From assembly GCA_012840445.1 (NCBI GenBank), contig DULI01000008.1, positions 248,001 to 312,000 of the forward strand: a stretch of DNA of 64,000 nt, in the 5' to 3' direction. The translations under genes were made by a program, and so were the position numbers. The notes below the pieces were generated by a model. It was not told the DNA's origin, searched no databases, and saw only the letters and a list, made by a program, of their open reading frames with translations. Positions 1 through 9,010 of this stretch are shown piece by piece; the first letter of the stretch is position 1, and each line of letters begins with the position of its first letter. This DNA comes from Clostridiales bacterium. Its GTDB lineage: Bacteria; Bacillota; Clostridia; Oscillospirales; Acutalibacteraceae.

Positions 1-1
1 T

Positions 2-1258
2 ATAGCTGCCGACCATAACCAGCTTACCATGGAAACACTTAAAAAGGTTGCGGCCCGGCACGGCTTGGTATGCCTGCTGCACGAAAAGCCTTTTGCCGGT
101 GTTAACGGCAGCGGAAAACATAACAACTGGTCAATGTGTACAGACAATGGTATGAATTTATTCGAGCCCGGCAATTCGCCGCATGAAAACGCTCAGTTTT
201 TAATCTTTTTATGTGCCGTTATTAAGGCTGTGGACGATTATCAGGATCTACTCAGAATTTCGGTGGCAAGCGCTGGCAATGACCACCGCCTCGGCAGCAA
301 CGAGGCTCCCCCGGCTATTATATCCATATTCTTGGGCGATGAGCTGACCGAGATTTTATATGATATTGAACAGGGCATTGCCTATAATGGCAACGGCAAG
401 GCAAAAACCGAGCTTAAGATTGGTGTTGATGTACTGCCCGCTTTTCCGAAGGATACCACCGACCGCAACCGCACGTCACCATTCGCGTTTACCGGAAATA
501 AGTTTGAATTCAGGATGCTTGGTTCATCACAGTCTATTTCTGACCCAAATTGCGTACTCAATACAATCGTCGCCGAGGTTTTAAAACAGTTTGCAGACGA
601 GCTTGAAAATGCAACTGATTTTACGGCAGCCATTAATAAGATTATAAAACGCACTATAAAAGAGCACAAACGGATAATTTTTAACGGCAACAACTATTCA
701 GAAGAATGGGTTAATGAGGCAAAAAGGCGCGGACTGCTTGAGCTGAAAACCACAGTTGACGCGCTGCCCTATTTAATCAACCCCAAAAATATAAAGTTAT
801 TCACGGAGCATAAGGTACTCTCTGAAGCCGAATTGTTCTCCAGATATGAAGTTTTAATGGAGAATTATTGCAAAATTATACATATCGAAGGCCTTACCCT
901 TGTTGATATGATAAAAAAGGATATTATTCCTGCCATTAATACCTATCTTAAAGACCTTTGCGATTTGGTCGCTTCCAAAAAAGCGGTAAGTGCTAAGATT
1001 AATTGCGATGCAGAGACGGATATTATAAACAAACTTTCAAATCTAACAAACTCCATATATCAAAAAGTGACCGAACTAGAAGAAAAACTGATTGAGGCCA
1101 AAAACTGCGGAAATGTTACCCAATGCGGGCGGTATTATCATGATAACATTTTAAGTTTAATGCAGGATATAAGGGCATTAACTGACGAAGCCGAAGTCAA
1201 TACCGCCAGCAAATACTGGCCGATTCCCACCTACTCCGATTTGCTGTTTAAAGTATAA
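2..1258 (+). CDS. glnN: Glutamine synthetase type III, C-terminal part (5' end outside window)
   Basis: Makes glutamine from glutamate, ammonia and ATP in the cytoplasm. The reading frame is open to the left edge: codons before the first internal ATG at 29 read IAADHNQLT, which belongs to the family, so this is about 418 C-terminal residues of an enzyme usually near 700. The glutamate-binding and catalytic motif NGSGKHNNWS lies at about 104-133, and a GNDHRLGSNEAPP block, typical of type III rather than type I enzymes, follows at about 278-318. The C-terminal third is helical. hisH-hisF follow on the same strand after a short gap without a clear terminator; IGP synthase consumes glutamine, which may explain the proximity. 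Assignment is firm; only the start is missing. Confidence 0.95.
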   Translation: MAADHNQLTMETLKKVAARHGLVCLLHEKPFAGVNGSGKHNNWSMCTDNGMNLFEPGNSPHENAQFLIFLCAVIKAVDDYQDLLRISVASAGNDHRLGSNEAPPAIISIFLGDELTEILYDIEQGIAYNGNGKAKTELKIGVDVLPAFPKDTTDRNRTSPFAFTGNKFEFRMLGSSQSISDPNCVLNTIVAEVLKQFADELENATDFTAAINKIIKRTIKEHKRIIFNGNNYSEEWVNEAKRRGLLELKTTVDALPYLINPKNIKLFTEHKVLSEAELFSRYEVLMENYCKIIHIEGLTLVDMIKKDIIPAINTYLKDLCDLVASKKAVSAKINCDAETDIINKLSNLTNSIYQKVTELEEKLIEAKNCGNVTQCGRYYHDNILSLMQDIRALTDEAEVNTASKYWPIPTYSDLLFKV

Positions 1259-1330
1259 AATTTTTGCATTACAGCATTTTATTTACGGTTTTAATGTTCA
1301 ATTAACACCTTTGGTAAGAGGAGTTCTTTG

Positions 1331-1942
1331 ATGGTAGCAATTATTGATTACGGTGTTGGCAACCTCTTTTCGCTAAAATCATCATTTGCCGCTATCGGCG
1401 TGGAAGCAGTTGTCACAAAGAATTATGAGGAAATAGCAAAAGCTGACCGGATAATTCTTCCGGGAGTGGGTGCCTTTAAAGATGCCGCAGAAAAGCTTCG
1501 AAAAACCGGATTGGCTGAAATCGTGAAAAAGCAAGCCGTCATAGGAAAACCGTTGATGGGCATATGCCTTGGTATGCAGCTTCTTTTCGAAAAAAGTTTC
1601 GAGTACGGAGAGCATGAGGGTTTGGGGCTTATCATCGGCAGTGTTAAGCCAATTTCCGATGTTATACCGGATAACCTGAAAATTCCGCATATCGGGTGGA
1701 ATGCGCTTATTATTAAAAACGGCGTAAGCCCGATATTTAAATACATTAAATATGGCGATTATGTATATTTTGTACACTCTTTTTACGCCACTGAATGTGA
1801 TAAAAATATTATTGCAACTACAGAATATGGGGCTGAGCTCACAGCGGCAGTAGCAGACAAAAATGTTTATGGATGCCAGTTTCACCCGGAAAAAAGCGGG
1901 GATGTGGGTTTAAAGATACTTAAGGCATTTTGTGAATTGTAG
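1331..1942 (+). CDS. hisH: Imidazole glycerol phosphate synthase, glutaminase subunit HisH
   Basis: Hydrolyses glutamine and passes ammonia to HisF for imidazole ring closure in histidine synthesis. About 203 residues, normal for a class I amidotransferase. The nucleophile Cys is in GICLGMQLLFE near residue 78, and the His/Glu of the triad are in QFHPEKS near the C-terminus. A TTG at 1328 is in frame, but GAGGAG at 1318-1323 is better spaced for ATG 1331, giving MVAIIDYGVGN, the family N-terminus. hisF starts 23 bp downstream, so the two subunits are co-translated. No other his gene lies in the window, so the pathway is split across the chromosome. Confidence 0.96.
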   Translation: MVAIIDYGVGNLFSLKSSFAAIGVEAVVTKNYEEIAKADRIILPGVGAFKDAAEKLRKTGLAEIVKKQAVIGKPLMGICLGMQLLFEKSFEYGEHEGLGLIIGSVKPISDVIPDNLKIPHIGWNALIIKNGVSPIFKYIKYGDYVYFVHSFYATECDKNIIATTEYGAELTAAVADKNVYGCQFHPEKSGDVGLKILKAFCEL

Positions 1943-1965
1943 ATTAAATACATTTGAGGTGGCAA

Positions 1966-2724
1966 ATGATAACAAAAAGAATTATCCCTTGCCTTGATGT
2001 AAAAGACGGCAGAGTTGTTAAAGGCGTTAACTTTAACAACCTTAACGATGTCTCCTCCCCTGTTGAGCTTGCAAAATACTACAGCACATGCGGCGCAGAC
2101 GAGCTTGTGTTTTATGATATCACTGCCTCTGTCGAAGGCAGGAAGCTTTTTACCGATATTCTTTGCGAGACTGCCAAAAGCGTTTTTATCCCTTTAACAG
2201 TTGGCGGCGGTATAAACACGCTTGAGGATTTTGACAGGGTATTAAACTGCGGTGCAGACAAGGTAAGCGTGAATACTGGTGCAATACAAAACCCTGAAAT
2301 TGTAGAAAAAGCGGCTAAACTGTACGGAAATCAGTGCGTCGTTATTTCGGTCGATGTAAAGCGGGTTGACGGCGTTTTTAGGGTCTTTGCAAAGGGCGGC
2401 AGAGAAAACACAGGAATGGAAGCCATTGAGTGGATAAAAAGGTGTGTGGAAAGCGGTGCCGGTGAGGTTGTGGTCAACTCTATTGACACCGACGGCGTAA
2501 AGAATGGATTTGACCTAGAGATGCTTGACAAGGTCTGTAATGCCGTGAATGTACCTGTTATTGCCTCCGGTGGCGCTGGAAGCATTAACGATTTTATTAC
2601 TCTTTTCAAATCTGTGCCAAAAGTAGATGCGGGTCTTGCCGCGTCGATTTTCCACTTTGGAGAAGTGAAAATAAGTGATCTTAAAAAAACAATGAGAGAA
2701 AACGGTATTCCTGTTAGATTATAA
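1966..2724 (+). CDS. hisF: Imidazole glycerol phosphate synthase, cyclase subunit HisF
   Basis: Cyclase half of IGP synthase: uses ammonia from HisH to convert PRFAR to IGP and AICAR, linking histidine and purine synthesis. A 252-residue TIM barrel. The catalytic Asp of the first strand is in PCLDVKDGRVVKG and the second catalytic Asp in ISVDVKR; phosphate-binding loops include VGGGI and ASGGAGS. Start chosen at ATG 1966 behind GAGGTGG at 1956-1962; an in-frame TTG at 1954 would overlap that site. A bidirectional terminator follows directly. A divergent WbuZ-type homologue from sugar biosynthesis is less likely given the intact catalytic signatures. Confidence 0.96.
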   Translation: MITKRIIPCLDVKDGRVVKGVNFNNLNDVSSPVELAKYYSTCGADELVFYDITASVEGRKLFTDILCETAKSVFIPLTVGGGINTLEDFDRVLNCGADKVSVNTGAIQNPEIVEKAAKLYGNQCVVISVDVKRVDGVFRVFAKGGRENTGMEAIEWIKRCVESGAGEVVVNSIDTDGVKNGFDLEMLDKVCNAVNVPVIASGGAGSINDFITLFKSVPKVDAGLAASIFHFGEVKISDLKKTMRENGIPVRL

Positions 2725-2745
2725 AATAACAAATACTTCTGCATA

Positions 2746-2776
2746 AAAAAACCACGCATTTGCGTGGTTTTTATTA
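2746..2776. terminator. Bidirectional terminator between hisF and ispF
   Basis: An 8-bp perfect stem, ACCACGCA and TGCGTGGT, at 2751-2768 with a TT loop centre. It has A-rich sequence on the left and a T-run on the right, so it can serve both converging genes. Confidence 0.85.
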
Positions 2777-2777
2777 T

Positions 2778-3245
2778 TTATTCAATTAAACAGACAGCAT
2801 GGGCAGAAATTCCCTCTCCCCTGCCCGTAAAGCCCAAGTGCTCCTCTGTCGTAGCTTTAATATTTATTTGGTTAGTGGCAATCTTGCAGGCCTCTGCAAT
2901 GTTCTGGGCCATCTTTTCTATGTATGGGGACAGTTTTGGCTTTTGGGCTAGTATGGTTGCGTCAATGTTCACTATTTTGTATCCCTTCTGCCAAAGCATC
3001 GCGCAGACCTGTTTTAACAACATACGGCTGTCCGCGTCCTTAAATCTTAAATCGGTGTCGGGAAAATGTTTTCCAATATCACCTAATGCTGCTGCGCCAA
3101 GAAGTGCGTCGCAAATAGCGTGAATTAAAACATCGGCATCTGAATGGCCCTGCAGTCCCTTTTCAAAGGGTATTTTTTCCCCACCGATTATTAAATCGCG
3201 ATTATTTGTCAGTCTGTGAACATCATAACCATGTCCGATTCTCAT
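2778..3245 (-). CDS. ispF: 2-C-methyl-D-erythritol 2,4-cyclodiphosphate synthase
   Basis: Forms MEcPP with loss of CMP in the MEP isoprenoid pathway. A 155-residue protein, the usual size, acting as a trimer. Metal-binding Asp and His are in GHGYDVHRL at residues 4-12, and the [18 protein letters not shown] helix carries the third metal ligand. Start taken at ATG 3245, behind GGAG, instead of an upstream in-frame codon at 3281. ispD lies immediately upstream on the same strand (42 bp), so two MEP-pathway steps are co-transcribed. Confidence 0.96.
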   Translation of the reverse strand: MRIGHGYDVHRLTNNRDLIIGGEKIPFEKGLQGHSDADVLIHAICDALLGAAALGDIGKHFPDTDLRFKDADSRMLLKQVCAMLWQKGYKIVNIDATILAQKPKLSPYIEKMAQNIAEACKIATNQINIKATTEEHLGFTGRGEGISAHAVCLIE

Positions 3246-3287
3246 AACATACTCCAAAATAAATTTAGTATTTAAGTACAATACATG

Positions 3288-4031
3288 TTAATAATTGATA
3301 TCTTCATACTCTCGCAGCAATGCGTTGGCTATTACTATATCTTCAGGTGTTGTGATTTTTATATTGCGATAGTCACCCTCCACCAAATATACAGGATAAC
3401 CGGCATTTTCGACAATTGAGCAATCATCTGTATATATATCCAAACTACCTGCTGCCTTATTTAGAGCATCCAGGTACTTTTCATACTCAATTGCCTGAGG
3501 TGTCTGAACCGCATATAATTTGGAACGGTCGAGCGTTTTATGAACCCGACCGCATGTTTCTGTCTCTTTAATAGTATCCTTAACCGGCACGGCACAGGCA
3601 ACCGCGCCGTACAGCTCTACACCTTCCAAAACTTTGCTAATCAGGGTTTGTGTAACAAACGGCCTAGCGCCATCGTGTATTAAAATGTATTTTGTATCCT
3701 TGTCGCAGCGCTCAAATCCTTTGTAAACCGACTCTGCTCTTGTATCGCCTCCGGCTACAATATCGGTTATTTTGGATATATTGTTCTCAGTAACAAGATT
3801 CTCCACCCTCAATACATCTTCCTGCCTTGAGACAACAATTATGTTTTGTATTAAATCAGATTTCTCAAAGGGTAGTATTGTCCTTAATATCAGCGGCTTG
3901 TTGCCAATATCCATAAATTGTTTTAGGCTTCCCATGCGGACAGAATTACCTGCCGCCACAATTATAACGGAAGTTTTATGGAAATTGGCTGCGGAGGATT
4001 GGTATTGCAACTTAAATTCAGTAACAGGCAT
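3288..4031 (-). CDS. ispD: 2-C-methyl-D-erythritol 4-phosphate cytidylyltransferase
   Basis: Couples CTP and MEP to make CDP-ME in the MEP pathway. Nucleotide-transferase fold with the CTP loop VIIVAAGNSVRMG at about residues 22-34 and the conserved HDGARPFV and VKDTIK motifs. The 247 residues include about 20 more at the N-terminus than most homologues, but GGGGGAG precedes ATG 4031, supporting this start. In E. coli-type loops a second Gly-Ser pair is common; here the loop reads AAGNSVRMG, an accepted variant. Followed by ispF. Confidence 0.94.
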   Translation of the reverse strand: MPVTEFKLQYQSSAANFHKTSVIIVAAGNSVRMGSLKQFMDIGNKPLILRTILPFEKSDLIQNIIVVSRQEDVLRVENLVTENNISKITDIVAGGDTRAESVYKGFERCDKDTKYILIHDGARPFVTQTLISKVLEGVELYGAVACAVPVKDTIKETETCGRVHKTLDRSKLYAVQTPQAIEYEKYLDALNKAAGSLDIYTDDCSIVENAGYPVYLVEGDYRNIKITTPEDIVIANALLREYEDINY

Positions 4032-4073
4032 TTAATACTCCCCCGTATATGTAATAAAATAAACCACTATAGA

Positions 4074-4112
4074 AACGGCGCCTTGTTTTATAATATAAAA
4101 CAAAGGCACCGC
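4074..4112 (-). terminator. Stem-loop between the zinc-ribbon gene and ispD
   Basis: Long imperfect inverted repeat, CGGCGCCTTGTTTTA against TAAAACAAAGGCACCG, in the 93-bp gap. The U-run on the minus strand is weak (GTTTCTAT), so it may attenuate read-through instead of fully terminating. Confidence 0.45.
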
Positions 4113-4124
4113 GTTTTTTACATC

Positions 4125-4580
4125 TTATTGCTGGTTTTCTGACTGATCTGCGTCCTCACTCTCGTTTAAATCGTCGTCGATGTCAGTTTCCTCGAAGTCA
4201 AATTCAAGGTCTGCATGGCAATTAGGACAGGATATGCTGCCTTTTTTAATTGTTTCCTCTTCAAGGTAAATCAAATCATTGCAGTTGGGACACTCGACTT
4301 CGTATAATTCTTCGTCTTCAAAACTGTCCTGATCCTCTTCCTCATCTTCATCGTACATATCCTGGTAAATCTCATCTTCTAAATTGGAGAGATCCTCATC
4401 AACCGCGTCAATCTGTTCGGAAAGCTCAGCACATGTATCTTCCAAATCTTCAACAGTAAGGGCGATATCATCCAATACATCTATTATTGCTTTAATTAAT
4501 TTAGATGTCTTGTCAGATTCGTCTAATTCAAGGCCTTCAGCAAGACCTTTGATATAATAAACTTTCTCAGAAATAGTCAT
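4125..4580 (-). CDS. Acidic zinc-ribbon protein with CD1247-type N-terminal domain
   Basis: A small (151-residue) cytoplasmic protein of unknown role. The first ~65 residues (KVYYIKGLAEGL, then a helical acidic stretch) match what I recall as the CD1247 N-terminal domain of Clostridia. Two CPNC pairs (CPNCNDL and CPNCHAD), 22 residues apart, form a likely zinc ribbon around residues 95-125. The rest is extremely Asp/Glu-rich, giving a strongly negative protein. GGAGG precedes ATG 4580. It lies between efp and ispD. No enzymatic motif is visible; a partner-binding or transcription-associated role is only a guess. Confidence 0.75.
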   Translation of the reverse strand: MTISEKVYYIKGLAEGLELDESDKTSKLIKAIIDVLDDIALTVEDLEDTCAELSEQIDAVDEDLSNLEDEIYQDMYDEDEEEDQDSFEDEELYEVECPNCNDLIYLEEETIKKGSISCPNCHADLEFDFEETDIDDDLNESEDADQSENQQ

Positions 4581-4676
4581 TTCTTATTCCTCCACCGCTG
4601 CCGCTGCGAAATCTGCAAGTCATCCTGCGGCAATTATTTAGATGACTATAAAAATTATTGTCTATTTATTTTGGAT

Positions 4677-5234
4677 TTATGCACGCTCAACATACTCGCC
4701 TGTGCGTGTGTCTATCCTGATCCTTTCGCCCTCGTTAATGAACAATGGAACCCGAATTTCCGCGCCGGTCTCGACTATCGCGGGTTTTGTGGTATTGGTT
4801 GCGGTATCCCCTTTAAAACCGGGTTCTGTGCTGGTAACAACAAGTTCAACAAATGTAGGCGGTTCGACTCCAAAAATCTTGCCCTTATAGGAAAGAATTT
4901 TGCAAACCATGTTTTCCTTAACAAACTTAAAGTTATCGCCAAGCTCAGATTCATCTACCGGTACCATTTCATAGGTTTCGGGATCCAAAAAGTAATATAA
5001 ATTTCCGTCGCGGTATGAAAACTCCATCTCCTTGCGCTCTATATAAGCGGTTGGAAATTTTTCATTAGGACTGAAAGTTTTTTCAACAACAGAGCCGGCC
5101 AAAACATTTCTAATCTTTGCTCTAACAAATGCCGCACCTTTTCCGGGCTTTACGTGCTGAAACTCTATAACCTGATATACACTTCCGTCCATTTCAAAAG
5201 TTAAACCGTTCTTAAAATCACCGGCACTTATCAT
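4677..5234 (-). CDS. efp: Elongation factor P
   Basis: Binds stalled ribosomes and promotes peptide bonds at polyproline stretches. 185 residues, the family length, in three beta-barrel domains. The tip loop reads [12 protein letters not shown], where the Lys after PG is the residue that is modified in homologues. The C-terminal domain ends in [15 protein letters not shown] 5234 gives [10 protein letters not shown], the expected N-terminus; GGAGG is 11 nt upstream. The open frame could also begin at TTG 5252, but that codon overlaps the ribosome site. It has its own promoter at 5282-5310, downstream of the S41 protease gene. Confidence 0.97.
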   Translation of the reverse strand: MISAGDFKNGLTFEMDGSVYQVIEFQHVKPGKGAAFVRAKIRNVLAGSVVEKTFSPNEKFPTAYIERKEMEFSYRDGNLYYFLDPETYEMVPVDESELGDNFKFVKENMVCKILSYKGKIFGVEPPTFVELVVTSTEPGFKGDTATNTTKPAIVETGAEIRVPLFINEGERIRIDTRTGEYVERA

Positions 5235-5281
5235 ACTGTTTATTACCTCCAAAACTAAATAAAGAATAACTTATCGGGATA

Positions 5282-5310
5282 ATTCTATATTATTTGGTTA
5301 TGTTTTTCAA
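5282..5310 (-). promoter_or_regulatory. Sigma-A type promoter of efp
   Basis: On the minus strand TTGAAA (5310-5305), 17-nt spacer, TAGAAT (5287-5282), about 45 nt before the efp start. Confidence 0.75.
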
Positions 5311-5345
5311 GTATTATTTGCAAAAAACTAACTGTTTTACAATTT

Positions 5346-6557
5346 TTAATTAAAATTTGAGGCAGCTATCTGTTTTTTCAGATTATTTACAGCACCTTGA
5401 ACTACCGGGTCCTTGTCTTCGCTAATAATATAATAGTATTTCTCCTGTTCAGCATTCAGATCAATTTTAACATCTGGGTCCAAACCTATGCCGTTAAAAC
5501 TAACACCGCTGGGCGGGGTATACTCCGCCACAGTGATTTTGATGGAGGAACCGTCTGAAAGATAGTAGGTACGCTGCATGACACCTTTGCCATAGGTCTG
5601 AGATCCAACCAGAATTCCCTTGTCATAATCTCGGATAGCCGCGGCAAACAGCTCTGCTGCACTTGCGGTTTGTTTGTCAACAAGCACTGCCATTGGTAAC
5701 TCAATCTGCGCAGGATCTGATTTATGAAGCACCTCGTCTTTGCCGTTTGCATAGCGGACAGACATAATATTGCCTTCCGGAAGCAGAAAATCAAGTATTT
5801 TGGCAGCGGAATCAACAGTACCGCCGCCGTTTTTCCTTACATCAAAAATTAAAGCATCTGCCCCCTGCTCTTTGAGCGTTTTTACGGCATTTTTAAACTG
5901 ATCAGTAGTTTCGGCGTTAAATTCAGTAATTTTAATATACCCTATATTATCAATCATATGGTAAAACACAGACTGAATTTTAAACTCGTCATAGGTAATT
6001 TCAATAGTCCGCTCCTCACCGGAACTTAATACTGTAATAGTCTTCTTTTGGCCTTTTTTGCCCTTTAGTGCACTATAAGCCTTGCTGTATCCAATATCAG
6101 ATACTAAAGCATCCCCGACTTTTATTATTTGGTCTCCCGCCTTTAAACCCGCTTTGTCAGCCGGGCTGCCGGAGTGGACAGCAACAATATATATAGTTTT
6201 ATTATCAGGGTGTTCGGTAGATATTATTCCCATACCTTGAGAATTTCCAGACAATTCTTCCTTTCTTTCGGCAGATTCTTCAGCAGTGTAGTAGCTGGAA
6301 AACTTGTCATTAAGCCCGTAAATATAACCTTTGGCTATATTATCTTTTAAATATTCTTCATCAATTTTTCCGGCAAAGTTTTCCCTGACAAGTCTGTCAA
6401 TCTGGTTTAATTTATCGTACATTGCCTGCCTTTCGGCAAGGTTTCCAATGGAATTGTTAAACAACTGCATCGCAACCAGCATAGTAATGCAAATTGTTAC
6501 GGCGGATGAAATCACAGCCATTGAAATCGCAACGCCAAGCGAAACCTTCCTGTTCAT
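5346..6557 (-). CDS. S41 family carboxyl-terminal processing protease (CtpA-like)
   Basis: Secreted or membrane-anchored serine protease. An N-terminal hydrophobic segment at residues ~8-33 is a signal anchor. A PDZ domain spans roughly 95-180 (GMGIIS, SPADKAGLKAGDQIIKV), followed by the S41 core. The catalytic Ser lies in TASAAELFAAAIRD and the general-base Lys in YGKGVMQ, so the Ser-Lys dyad is intact. 403 residues. It is the last gene of the ftsEX-M23 cluster, though a hairpin at 6588-6613 separates it from the M23 genes. In related bacteria CtpA-type proteases trim wall hydrolases, so the neighbouring M23 proteins are plausible substrates (inference). Confidence 0.92.
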   Translation of the reverse strand: MNRKVSLGVAISMAVISSAVTICITMLVAMQLFNNSIGNLAERQAMYDKLNQIDRLVRENFAGKIDEEYLKDNIAKGYIYGLNDKFSSYYTAEESAERKEELSGNSQGMGIISTEHPDNKTIYIVAVHSGSPADKAGLKAGDQIIKVGDALVSDIGYSKAYSALKGKKGQKKTITVLSSGEERTIEITYDEFKIQSVFYHMIDNIGYIKITEFNAETTDQFKNAVKTLKEQGADALIFDVRKNGGGTVDSAAKILDFLLPEGNIMSVRYANGKDEVLHKSDPAQIELPMAVLVDKQTASAAELFAAAIRDYDKGILVGSQTYGKGVMQRTYYLSDGSSIKITVAEYTPPSGVSFNGIGLDPDVKIDLNAEQEKYYYIISEDKDPVVQGAVNNLKKQIAASNFN

Positions 6558-6587
6558 AATATCTGCCTTTCATTTTTTGAAATTATA

Positions 6588-6613
6588 GAAATAAAGGGCG
6601 TTATACGCCCTTA
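6588..6613 (-). terminator. Hairpin after the second M23 gene
   Basis: AAGGGCG and CGCCCTT flank a TATAA loop (6594-6612), followed on the minus strand by TTATTTC. The U-run is short, so partial read-through into the S41 gene is likely. Confidence 0.55.
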
Positions 6614-6628
6614 GAAAACTTGAATACT

Positions 6629-7771
6629 CTATTTGTAAAAAGACATTGGATTAACGGGAACATCGTTTACATGTATCTCGTAATGAAGATGCGGGCCGGT
6701 GGAATTCCCTGTACTTCCTACATAACCGATTACCTGTCCTCTCTTAACCGACTGGCCTGCCTTTACACAATAAGAGGATATGTGTCCATAGAGCGTATCA
6801 TAGCTTTTGCCGTTTTGAGTACCATGGCTTATAACTACATAATTGCCATATCCGCCTGTATTATACTGTGCCACGAGCACGACACCGTCCGCTACAGCGA
6901 CAATAGGTTTTCCGTAAATTCCACTGCTTGAGATATCAATACCCTTATGCTGCCTGCCCCAGCGCATGCCATATCCGGAAGTAATATTGTAATACCCCGG
7001 GACCGGCCAGGCAAACTGCCCGTTAAAATTAATATCTACTTTGTATTTTTGTTTTGCAAGATTCTTTAACCTTTCGCGCTCCTTCTCGGCTTCCTTGTTA
7101 TCCTCTTCAAGCTCCTTTTTTTGCTGGTTATTTTTTGCAATAATATTATTCAGCTTTGCAACCTGGCTGTTTATGTCAGCGCGTTTTTGCGATAATGTCT
7201 TTTTCGTGTTTTCAACTTGCTGTTTCTGAGACTGTATAGAAGCCTGTATAGTCTCAATTTCCTTAATGGAATTAACAACTTCCTCAATTAATGCATTGTC
7301 AAGCTCGGAAATGCTCCTTGTAAGTTCGGTTTTTGCGAGAAAATCCGCAAAATCATCCGATCCTAAAAGCACCTCTAACCCGTTGTTTCCGCCACACATA
7401 TACATTGCGCGCAAACGATATTTAAACATGGTTTTATTTTTATAAAGATCCTTATTTTTTTGTTCAAGCGCTTCTTCATTCTGTCTGATTTTAGTCTCTA
7501 ATTCCTGTATGTTTTTAATGCATTCATTGATTTGCCTTTCAATAGCTGCTACCTGTTTTTGAAGCTCCTGCTTTAATTCGTCCTGCCTTTTGTTATCCTG
7601 CTCAAGCTGCTTGATTTTTTTGTTGCGTTCTGCAATTTCCCGATCTAAATCCTCAATGGTTTTGGAACTGCCGCTTACATTCAATATTATGTTTGAGCTA
7701 GCAAAAGTAAACAGGATAGCACAGATTAAAACTACGCATAAAGTCCTTAAAATATTTTTGTTTACACGCAA
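6629..7771 (-). CDS. Murein hydrolase activator/M23 peptidase, EnvC-like (second tandem copy)
   Basis: Predicted secreted cell-wall protein. A signal peptide at ~1-33 is followed by a long coiled coil (about residues 36-245, rich in K/E/Q with EQDNKRQDELKQEL-type heptads). A C-terminal LytM/M23 domain has HKGIDIS and the HLHYEIH pair that binds zinc in active members; GHIS and GPHLH are present, so metal ligands look intact. The start is TTG at 7771, with AAGGG 11 nt before it. It follows a paralogue of the same layout by 21 bp. Proteins of this type are the ligands that FtsEX controls during septal splitting, and ftsEX is two genes upstream. Confidence 0.9.
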   Translation of the reverse strand: MRVNKNILRTLCVVLICAILFTFASSNIILNVSGSSKTIEDLDREIAERNKKIKQLEQDNKRQDELKQELQKQVAAIERQINECIKNIQELETKIRQNEEALEQKNKDLYKNKTMFKYRLRAMYMCGGNNGLEVLLGSDDFADFLAKTELTRSISELDNALIEEVVNSIKEIETIQASIQSQKQQVENTKKTLSQKRADINSQVAKLNNIIAKNNQQKKELEEDNKEAEKERERLKNLAKQKYKVDINFNGQFAWPVPGYYNITSGYGMRWGRQHKGIDISSSGIYGKPIVAVADGVVLVAQYNTGGYGNYVVISHGTQNGKSYDTLYGHISSYCVKAGQSVKRGQVIGYVGSTGNSTGPHLHYEIHVNDVPVNPMSFYK

Positions 7772-7792
7772 TATTTGTCACGCCCTTGAGAT

Positions 7793-9010
7793 CTATTTTA
7801 CTTTGTTAAAATAATTCATCGGGTTTTGTGGTGTACCGTTGACCCGAATTTCAAAATGCAGATGTGGACCGGTTGATGCACCGGTTGACCCCACATAGCC
7901 GATAACATCGCCTTTTTTAACCGTCTGGCCAACACTTACAATGTATTTTGTCATATGACCGTAGAGGGTCGCGTAAGTATTAGAGCTGTCGTCCTTACCA
8001 TGATTTATCATAACGTAATTACCGTAACCGCCGGCATTATAGGATGCAATAACAACCTGTCCGTCTTCTGCAGCAAGTATTGGCTTGCCTAAAATTCCGC
8101 TGCCGGAGATGTCTATTCCGTTGTGCATTCGATATGTACCGGTAATTGGGTGCACACGCATTCCAAAGGGGGAGGTTATTATATAATAACCCGGCACAGG
8201 CCAAAGGAATCCAACAGTTCCGTTAAATTTCAGTGCGGTTATCTGCTGCAGTACTTCCTCAATTTTCTTCTCTACCTGTCTGATCGCGTTTTCATATTCC
8301 TGTTTTTTAGCATTTAGTTCAGATGTTTGCGAGTTAATATTTCTTATTATTTGGTTTACTTCACTTACTTGGGAATTTAACTGATTTTGCTTTTGTTCAA
8401 GAGTTTTCTTAAGATTTACCTGCTCCTGCTTTTGTTTTTCAACTTCTGACTTGGTTTGGTTGATAGATTCAACAATTTTTGTAATTTTCAGCAGCAGAGC
8501 ATTATCATATTCTGCAACACATCTGGTGAGTTCGGTTCGGGCAAGATAATCTGCAAAATCATCAGCGCCAAGAAGTATAAGCAACTGTCCGTTAGCACCA
8601 GACATATACATGCACCGCAGCCGTTTTTTAAATAATTCCTTTATATGGTCGAATTCCTTATTCTTTGCTTCAATATCCGACTGCAGCGCGTCAATGGAGT
8701 TTTGAATGCTAATTATACGGTTTGTGCAGATTGAAATCTGTTGCCTGGTGTTTTCAATTTGCTTCTCAAGCTGTTCCTTTATTTCTTCCTGCTTGGCCTT
8801 GCTGTTCTTTAATTCATTAATACGCTGCTCGATTCTTTTAGCTTCATTCCTGGCATTTTGAAGTTCCTGTTCAAATGCCCTTTTTTCATTTTCCAATTCA
8901 GTTAAACTTTTGCTGCTATGCGCTACAAAAACAGACCCGGACATGTTGATTGCAAAAATAAAGCACAGCGCAAAGCAACACATCGCGGTTAATACCCGTT
9001 TATAGCGCAC
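7793..9010 (-). CDS. Murein hydrolase activator/M23 peptidase, EnvC-like (first tandem copy)
   Basis: Same architecture as the next gene: signal peptide (~1-30), coiled coil to about residue 255, then an M23 domain with MHNGIDISG and GPHLHFEIR, so zinc ligands appear present. About 405 residues if the GTG at 9010 is used. AAGGAA lies 9 nt before it, whereas the GTG at 9019 has almost no spacing. The gene overlaps the 3' end of ftsX, implying translational coupling. The two copies share the conserved [18 protein letters not shown] (here) and LLGSDDFADFLAKTELTR (next gene) segment at the coiled-coil turn, a probable FtsX-contacting region (inference). They arose by duplication. Confidence 0.9.
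   Translation of the reverse strand: MRYKRVLTAMCCFALCFIFAINMSGSVFVAHSSKSLTELENEKRAFEQELQNARNEAKRIEQRINELKNSKAKQEEIKEQLEKQIENTRQQISICTNRIISIQNSIDALQSDIEAKNKEFDHIKELFKKRLRCMYMSGANGQLLILLGADDFADYLARTELTRCVAEYDNALLLKITKIVESINQTKSEVEKQKQEQVNLKKTLEQKQNQLNSQVSEVNQIIRNINSQTSELNAKKQEYENAIRQVEKKIEEVLQQITALKFNGTVGFLWPVPGYYIITSPFGMRVHPITGTYRMHNGIDISGSGILGKPILAAEDGQVVIASYNAGGYGNYVMINHGKDDSSNTYATLYGHMTKYIVSVGQTVKKGDVIGYVGSTGASTGPHLHFEIRVNGTPQNPMNYFNKVK

Noticed and set aside
1331-2724. hisH-hisF as WbuY/WbuZ-type sugar amidotransferase pair
   Set aside because: Catalytic signatures and C-terminus match the histidine enzymes; no sugar-biosynthesis genes are adjacent.
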